DNA from: Thozetella sp. PMI_491
Lineage: Eukaryota > Ascomycota > Sordariomycetes > Chaetosphaeriales > Chaetosphaeriaceae
NCBI GenBank assembly: GCA_021432635.1
Contig: MU270015.1
Location: forward strand, 848,216 to 912,215
Direction: 5' to 3'
Length of the DNA: 64,000 bases
The notes under the pieces were generated by a model. That model made no database searches, was not told where the DNA came from, and saw only the letters and a list, made by a program, of their open reading frames with translations. The position numbers and the translations under genes were made by a program. Positions 57,097 through 64,000 of this stretch are shown here, piece by piece (positions within the stretch are counted from its first letter, which is position 1; each line of letters starts with the position of its first letter).

Positions 57097-59083
57097 CTAC
57101 TCCCATGCCGACATGAAATCCAACGCCTGCCCTAGCTCCTTCTGCACAATAGCAAGATGTTTCGCGCTCCGAGGCTTCAAGCGGGCCTGGAACGGCAACG
57201 GGCACATAAGTATAGCGGAACTAAACGCATCCTTGTCTAAGTGAATCGTCTCGCCCGTGGCCTCGTCAACAGGCTCGGAAATCTCGAACGCCCATAGAAG
57301 CTTAGCAAGGATGCGCCACATATTGCGCTCAGCAAGATGCAAGCCCGGGCACATGCGCCGGCCGGCACCGTAGCCGTAATGGTGTGGAGAGAGGAGCGGC
57401 TATCCATGTTAGCTTGTATGATGGAAGCGGGACTGGATACTATGACTTATCTCGATTTTCGTAGTCTGGGCTGACAGCATATTCGTTGGCAAGTTTAGGG
57501 TGGTTCAGGTACCGGTCGGGATTGAACTGTTCGTGATCCGGGTAGCGAGATGGGTCGTGGTGCAATGCCCAAATGGGGACGAAAATCATGCTGTTCTTAG
57601 GAATAAGATACCCTTCATATTCATCATCTAGAGTAGCCATTGTTAGACTTGAGCAGGATTGTGAATCATGGATGGGGGTTGGGGGGTGGAGGATCTAGAT
57701 CTACCCTGGGTAACTAAGTGCGGCAGACCGGTTCCAGCTCTGGAGATTTTTGTTAGCGGCCAAAAAATTTGGGGTTAAAGCAGCCGGCGACTACTCACGT
57801 TGGCCGCCACCTCATGCCTTCCTTGACCACGCAGTTCACGTAGGGAAGGTCTTTGAAATCAGAGAACATGGGGGCTCTCTCTACCCCGCAGATGGCGTCG
57901 ATCTCGGCCTGCGCCTTCTTCTGGAATTGCGGATACATGGCGAGAGCCATGATAAGGGTCAGGATTTGGTTGGCGGTTGTGTCCGCACCAGCCTCGAGCA
58001 GCTCACCCCAGAGGTTGTTAAAACCGTGCTGCGTCATCCAATCCGGCCAGCCGTCTTCGTTGTACTCGTCGAGTTTCTGGTCGATGAAGCAATCTCGCTT
58101 GATTCCCTTTGCTCTGCGCTCTTCGACTTCGTGGCGTGCCTCGTCCCACATGGCATCCACCATTTGGCGGCATTTGTCGGCGCGCTTCTTCCAGTAGCCA
58201 GGGAGATACTTCAGGACGGGGAACTCGTCAATTGGCGGATTTGCGCCTGGCTCTTGGAGTTCGAGCCACTTTAAAACGGTTAGAGATGCTGTATAAAGAT
58301 GACCAACGCGAGGGGCAGGGAGAGGAAGCCTCTCATACAATGTGCATCAAGTCGAAGAACTTTTTATACCACTCGGAGTGGATATCTGAAACTCGTTTGC
58401 CGTAGATCAAGGTGGAGGCGACAGAGAGCGTGTACAGTCGGCTGTAATCATAGAAATTGTCCGGATTCTGAATCAGATTATTGAGAAAAATCACAGCCCT
58501 GTTTGAAAGGCCGGGGTGAGTGGAAGAACTTTCAAAACGTCAGGTCCCAGCGTCCAAGACTTACTCAGCCTCTTGTATCTTGAAGTGCTTTTCATCTAGA
58601 CTTTTGGGGTTGAGGTTCCGAGTTACAACCATGCGCTTTTCTCTCCACGACGGACCAACAACCTCCAATGTGAGATGGTCGCCGTGTGTGACATATTGGG
58701 TCACGAAGTTATGCGGTCTATTGGAATATATGCTTCCCCTTTTGTCCAGCAGCAAGTTGACCGCTTTCCGATCGCAAAGAACGATGATATTGGTAGGGCC
58801 AATCGTGAGGGAGTAGATGGGTCCGTACTGGTCCGCCCAGGCCCGAAACCTTGCATATAAAGTCAGCCCTTCAAAGGGCCCGGGGAAATAGAGTGGTGTG
58901 TTTTATCAGTTCTTACTTCTTTCCAAGCCCAGTAGTTGGAATTTGAAGGGCATTGCCCAAGACCGGCAGTGTCGGCGGCCCAGGGGGCATTCGAGGGCGC
59001 CGCTTGCCCACCTGCGACAGTTTATACACGGGATAAACCAATAAGGCGGATAGCAGCAGGTAGATATGCAGTAGCAACGCCAT
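57097..59083 (-). CDS. Cytochrome P450 with a lost splice donor, 532 aa if spliced
   Basis: This is an ER-anchored P450 monooxygenase. Exons by hand: 59083-58917, 58849-58565, 58498-58339, 58268-57799, 57739-57705, 57627-57449 and 57399-57097; lengths sum to 533 codons. There is a membrane anchor (MALLLHIYLLLSALLVYP), a PPGPPTLPVLGN hinge, AGADTT in helix I (about 297-302), EGMR as the ExxR (about 354-357), FNPDRYL, and the heme loop YGYGAGRRMCPG with Cys449. The odd point is the donor after exon 6: the DNA reads GAT-AAGTCATAG where GT is expected before AAGT, so the normal donor is missing. Without splicing the frame stops two codons later, before the heme cysteine. The copy may be non-functional or use a non-canonical site. 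It is nearest to OrdA-like fungal P450s by the LELQEPGANPP region. Confidence 0.8.
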
Positions 59084-61115
59084 CTTTAGTTGTCCATATA
59101 CCTGGATAGCTCGTCGTAGACCGAAAATCCAGGGCAGCCTAGAAAGAGCCCAGCCTCTTTTGTACAAGCCCTAGTGCCTTTTAATGTCGCGTGCTCAGCT
59201 CAGGGTAGCGGACTATCATCGGATCAGTTCCGACGAGGGATCAGTGCACGGATCTCTGACGGCTACGGTCGCCGAGGCACTCGCGCTGAGACCATAACCC
59301 CGAGTCTCCCTGTTCGCTCGACATTGGATGCCAGGATATGCCTACAAGTGCAACAAGGTCGGCATTCAAAACACTTGGGACAGGCTCATCCCCGTTCCCG
59401 ATAACGACTGTCTCTGTCGGGAAATAAACATTCTTTCCAATTGAAACGTACGGAATGGTCTGAAACTGCAACTCACCCTCTGCACCACCCCCTTCTGATG
59501 GACCAGTAGCCCGCGACTGCTAAGCTTGGTTCGAGGTCCGGTCTCGCCGCCGGACTATTAAGCCTTTTGGAGTGGTAGCCCCCAATTTCGTATTACCCCG
59601 TCGGCCTATTCTCCGCAAAGGTTACCCCGGGTTTCCCCAGATCCGGATCCTTGTCGTTCGGCTTACCAACACAGACCCATCAGCGCTGCTGTCATTTCGC
59701 AAGGACTGCAAGCTAAGAACGAATAAATGGTGGGTAAAATATCTGCGGAGAGGGGTCTTGCGATTGTTCCGAGTTTTAGTGTAATAGATACAGCCCGCAT
59801 AGTCAAACTTCGGAAGACATGCCCAAAGGTGAAATATCGGCTAGCTTCAAGGGCAGAGTCTACGGAATAACTAGTATGTTATCTAATAGCGGAAGAGAAA
59901 TTGCTGTCCAATTATCCGAGACAGATGCCAGCCATGTAATGATCAGCCGAAAAGAGCGTCGATATACCTTTCGAGGGCATCGCGGTGGGCGGATACTACT
60001 GGGAAGCTGTTTAGTCATAACATACATCAGCAGACTTATAGTTACCGAGAAGGATATAGTTATGCAGGGTCTGAATACCAGGCCCAATGAAGCAGCTGTC
60101 ACAGCCCGAGTCATTGCTGAAAACAGGTTGTGCTACGCCAGTTCAATTTCTCGTAATCACAATGCACTCTTTCCTCAACCACCCTGATCTATGGTTATCT
60201 TTATTGCCCGAAGGTTAATACGCCTTCTAGGCGATGGGAACTTGATAGTCTATGTTTCCACCCTAACCCTACCATGCTACACCCAACGTCCCTTCCGTCC
60301 GTTTCGTGAACACTATATGGCCGTATTTAACCGAAGCAGCCACAAAGTGGGCTTGAATGCCTTGAAAAGTTGGCCTGTCCCGTTAGGGTATAACAAGCTT
60401 GCGAAGAATGGCTACGAGACGAAGTGTGGACATGTCGGTTATTTTCGATAGGAAATTTACATGATGAAAACTTTCTTACCAGAAATATTCGATATCTACC
60501 CAACGTCCTAGTGGAGCATAGTGTACACCTGCAAGCTCGGAGTCAGAGGTGCTGCCAAGTGTTGGATTTAGGGACACGTGATACATGGATGGCAAAACGG
60601 AGTTCTTGAAATTGGAAACCGAGCATTGGGGCTTAAGAAATGGGGTTTTCAACATCAACTAGGCGGAAGGGCATATATTGCAAGGTGTTTGCATTGTTCC
60701 TTCTTGTTGTGGTTGGCAATCTCCCCACATCCACCACCTATTCCCACCAAATCCCGGGATTCATTAACCCTAACTCGGACCTGCGGCAGTGGAATGCATG
60801 TAGCCCTAACCCCCAGACCAACACTACGTAGTGTACTGTGTAGGCGCTGCTGTTTGGTGTTAGAAGACCTCGGTTATTCAACCCAAAGGAGGGGGGGGGA
60901 GGGTAAGTGGATAAATGGTCCGGAATCCGTGCGCACCCAAGCCGCACGGACTAATTACAAAGTATGTAGAGCGTAGATTTAGTTACTTTTGGTATCTCCC
61001 TGGGTCCTTAGATAACAACTTTGGGTTCCAGGATGAAAGCTGTGAGTTGGAGTCAAATGCCCTTGTCGAACGCATCATTTTGTGCCCAGAATCTACAAAA
61101 TAAGCAATAAGAGCC
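59084..61115. other. Intergenic between divergent P450 and SDR genes
   Basis: Two kilobases of mixed DNA with several frames of 60-130 codons on both strands (for example 59241-59471 minus, 59819-60187 plus, 60578-60976 plus). The minus frame at 59241-59471 reads protein-like (YVSIGKNVYFPTETVVIGNG) and might be a gene relic, but I cannot place it. A purine run lies near 60890-60903. No RNA gene is seen. Confidence 0.4.
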
Positions 61116-62043
61116 ATGTCGTACAAAGTTGACGGTACTGGGCGGCTGCATGGCCGGGTAGCTATCGTTACGGGCTCGTCCTCCGGCATGGGCCGCGCAA
61201 TTGCGCTCGGTCTTGCCCGCGAGGGCGCATATGTCGTCTGCGGAGATTTAAGGCCAGACGCCCAACAAGGCGGTTTCGAGGAAGACAAGCACATTCCGAC
61301 CTACGAAGTCATAGTACAAAATGGCGGAAAAGCCATCTTTCAGAAATGCGACATGGGCAAGACCGACGAGATCGTGGCACTGGTCCAATCCGCAATCCAT
61401 GTAAGAAATGCAGACGGAAGATGGGACACCCTTTACCAAGGTCTCGAGGGGATAAGATGCTGATATATCCAAACGCCTGCCTCCCCAAAAATAGGAATAC
61501 GGAAAGCTGGATATCCTGATAAACAACGCAGGGCTCTGGCTGCCACTGCGTGATTTTGTCGAGGAAACTGAGGATATGTGGGACAACATGATGAACATCA
61601 ACGCCAAGGGCACGTCGACAGCGATGCGGCTTGCCATCAAGAAGTTTTTGACCCAGCCGGTTGACACCACATCCGGGTCGCGAGGCCGCATCGTGAATAT
61701 TTCTTCGTCCGCAGGCTCGACGCCCATCGCGCGTGAGGCGACGTACGCCGCGAGCAAGGCGGCCGTCTGCATGCTCACGAGCGTGGCCGCGCTCGACCAC
61801 GCCAAGGACAGCGTCAATGTCAACTGCGTGTGCCCGGGCGTGGTCCGCACTGCCATGTCGAGCCACAATTTCAAGGACCCCGAGATCATTGCCAACATGC
61901 GGAAAGGCACGCCGTGGCCGCGGCTCGGCGAACCCAGTGATATCGCCAAAGTGGTCGTCTTCTTGTGTTCCGATGACGCCCAGTGGGTGACCGGCGCTGT
62001 AGTGCCTGTCGACGGGGGCTTTACCATTGGCATCCCCCTATAA
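61116..62043 (+). CDS. Short-chain dehydrogenase/reductase, 277 aa
   Basis: This is a classical SDR that oxidises an alcohol or reduces a ketone with NAD(P). Exons: 61116-61400 and 61495-62043 with a 94-nt intron (GTAAGA to AATAG). The cofactor motif TGSSSGMG is at residues 19-26, with GDLRPD at the end of the second strand; an acidic residue there suggests NAD(H) preference. LDILINNAG follows, then the catalytic set: Ser in IVNISSSAG, and YAASKAAV (Tyr, Lys). The C-terminal VNCVCPGVVRTAM and WVTGAVVPVDGGFTIG are the classical SDR ending. Length fits (250-280). It diverges from the P450 across 2 kb. Substrate is unknown; similar fungal SDRs act on small ketones or cluster intermediates. Confidence 0.9.
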
Positions 62044-64000
62044 TCGCACTTGGCCATTGCTTTCACAGCATACTACGGCCCACGCCTGCTGCCCCCAAGT
62101 GTCTACTGCGATAGCCTGACTGGCGGCGGCTATTTGTATTTTGTCTCGAAGCTGAGGGTTTCTTCCTCTAAAGTTGAGAATACAGGGCCCTGTTGGAGTA
62201 AACGCCAGTAAATACGTCCAGCAGACGTATAAGATGCAGCTTAGAATGAGATTTGGCAGTACTTAGATGGGCGTAGGTTGGCCTTCCTCACTATAAGAAA
62301 CACAGAGGTCTAGAAAGCCTGAGCTCCTCGTATCATCAAACCCCTGCTTCCTTCAGCTATATGACTCTCCTTTCCTGGTTCGCTCTTCCTAGAGCATCAG
62401 ATAACTGAAAGAAAGTTGGTTCACTGGATATAGTAGACAGGAAGAGATGAGCCAAGAGATCACGGTGTGTATATACGTATTATAAAGGGGAGAACATTGC
62501 TGTGGGTTTTAAATGAAGGAGCGACCCAGTATTTACTCTTCCTTTTAATTACATTTAGAGTATCTCGGAGTCCTTATCAACCTTATTTCTTTCGCCCCTA
62601 GCTATTTAACCTATGAAGTCCAAAATGTTAAATGTTCTTTTTCTAGAAGAAGAACACCTGAGACTAACACATGATTGAAGAAAGAGAGAGAGAAAAAAAT
62701 ACGCCGATTACATTCAAATTCGGTCACAGTTGCCTGCCACTTAGAGACGTCGCGCAAACCTTAGAAAAAGTAGAAAGTAAACAAGATCCAAATGGACAGA
62801 CTGCCAGATAGCTGGGTTTTTGGCGAGAGATGGCGATGATTCAGAGGCAGGGAGTCTTGATCCAGCTGCGCGGTAGCATGAGAAGACAGTCCGGGGAGCA
62901 GAGCAGAGTGTGGGGTTTGCGGGGTCACCCATCCACCGCCCCACCCCCGCCCCCCTATTCCCTAATTACCGAATGTCCTCGCACCTGGCACGAATTTTCC
63001 AACGCTACGGACTAATTTCGACACACTTCGGTCCGGATCTCCGTGCCGGAAAAGTATTCCGATTGACTCTCCCCCGCTGGGCTGTCATAGGGCTAGCGCA
63101 CTGACATCTCATCCCCAATAGATGTCACACATCTGCGACTGCCAGTTGGTGTATGCTGGATTAATTTATGGGGGCCAAAGCTCGTGGGGCTGCTTCGTCC
63201 CCATGGGGATAGGCGAAAAGCCATGTTGAGGTCGTGTAGAGGGGACCAAAAGACTGTTATTCATCTTCGCAGTTACTCCGAAATCCTGTAGAGCGCATGG
63301 GCCGGATATAGTTAAAGAAATATATAGAGACACTAGTAGGTACATGTAAGACTGCTATCAAACATGGCCATCTGTCAAACTCTGTGAGTCCATGGAGCAA
63401 TAATGGGCTTGGCTTCTTTCGGTGCCGATTCGGTATGCATGGTCAGCGAGCTAATCCATAGCATGGATGACTGTGTGAGTTTAGCTTCTCGAGAAGCGGA
63501 TAAGCAGAGCGACCTAGATGATTTATCAAGACGACTTGTTTTATCTACTGTACAAGACGGACAGTTTCTCTATTCAAGCACGCATAGCATATTCACAAGC
63601 ACAAATCTTTTTACACTACTAGCCTATTCGATTCCCTACTACGATAGCATGGCAGTTTGGATATGCTCCCGTGAACACTTCTGCTGCTTTCATATCTCCG
63701 CGGGATATAGTCAAGCGCTCCCGTGTCAACGGGGCACATGGTCCGGGGTATCGACGAGATGAGGGCACAAATCTCAGATCGAAAGAGAACGAACTCTTAG
63801 TCTCGCACTACCCTGACTGCACAATGGGCACTGCGATCCTGGATCGGCAGACAAGATCCTGGTTCTACTAGGCAGCTATTGTATTTAGATGACCATAAGG
63901 AGTCCTAGTGCATATCAATTGATAGTAATCTTTCTCAAGCGTCATTGAAAGCTTCGGCCAGGCTAGGGTTATATGTAATCATGATGAGCAACTTCAAACT
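62044..64000. other. Terminal stretch, no supported gene
   Basis: Two kilobases after the SDR gene. Frames at 62741-62944, 62830-63104, 63403-63762 and 63671-63871 lack motifs and coherent splicing. I see no repeat, RNA gene or transposon signature. Confidence 0.4.

Noticed and set aside
59241-59471. Protein-like minus-strand frame upstream of the P450
   Set aside because: It reads plausibly (YVSIGKNVYFPTETVVIGNG) but has no family I recognise and no neighbouring exons, so it is left as a possible relic in the spacer note.
60738-60830. CCCTAACC-like bits that might be telomeric
   Set aside because: Only isolated CCCTAA units at irregular spacing (also near 60262); no tandem array.
63403-63762. 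119-codon frame with ATG near the window end
   Set aside because: No recognisable fold or motif. A GTGAGT donor at about 63474 has no convincing acceptor and continuing exon.

Overview
The window comes from a filamentous ascomycete (Pezizomycotina, probably Sordariomycetes). The evidence is short 50-100 nt spliceosomal introns with GTRNGT donors and YAG acceptors, a heterokaryon-incompatibility (HET) gene, a 2EXR relic, Zn2Cys6/bZIP/C2H2 regulators, and a strongly AT-biased, stop-riddled transposon block typical of repeat-induced point mutation (RIP). Several gene models below are spliced by hand; in each full model the exon lengths sum to a multiple of three.

Layout. 1-551 is the right end of an unmutated LTR inserted into a RIP-degraded Ty3/gypsy element (552-6052, minus strand, LTR 6053-6369), followed by a hAT transposase relic (about 6486-6940) and low-complexity DNA. 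8.4-9.3 kb is a graveyard of gene relics, including a sirtuin N-terminus. A HET-domain gene follows (10502-12328). Between 13 and 17 kb are two more broken genes and a long copy of a dispersed repeat, with other copies near 21.8, 31.1 and 52.3 kb.

17-38 kb: a Zn2Cys6 regulator, a secreted ferritin-like Rds1-type protein, then a compact block of sugar transporter, HSL-type esterase, Zn2Cys6 regulator and type B carboxylesterase arranged as two divergent pairs. A LovC/ToxD-type enoyl reductase and a lactose-permease-like transporter follow. 38-51 kb: an old-yellow-enzyme oxidoreductase, an FrsA-like alpha/beta hydrolase, a DsbA/FrnE-like protein, a 2,6-dihydroxypyridine-hydroxylase-like FAD monooxygenase, an internally deleted GMC oxidoreductase and a zipperless bZIP protein. 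53-62 kb: a C2H2 protein in an AT-rich setting, a P450 with a lost splice donor, and a short-chain dehydrogenase.

Together this is an accessory region rich in oxidoreductases, hydrolases, transporters and pathway-type regulators, with no PKS, NRPS or terpene synthase in view. It could be a catabolic or detoxification cluster (the hydrolase plus monooxygenase pair resembles the ring-degrading half of bacterial nicotine/pyridine catabolism) or the tailoring half of a secondary-metabolite cluster. The many partly decayed genes suggest it is being remodelled. Product assignments rest on motifs read by eye, without database searches.
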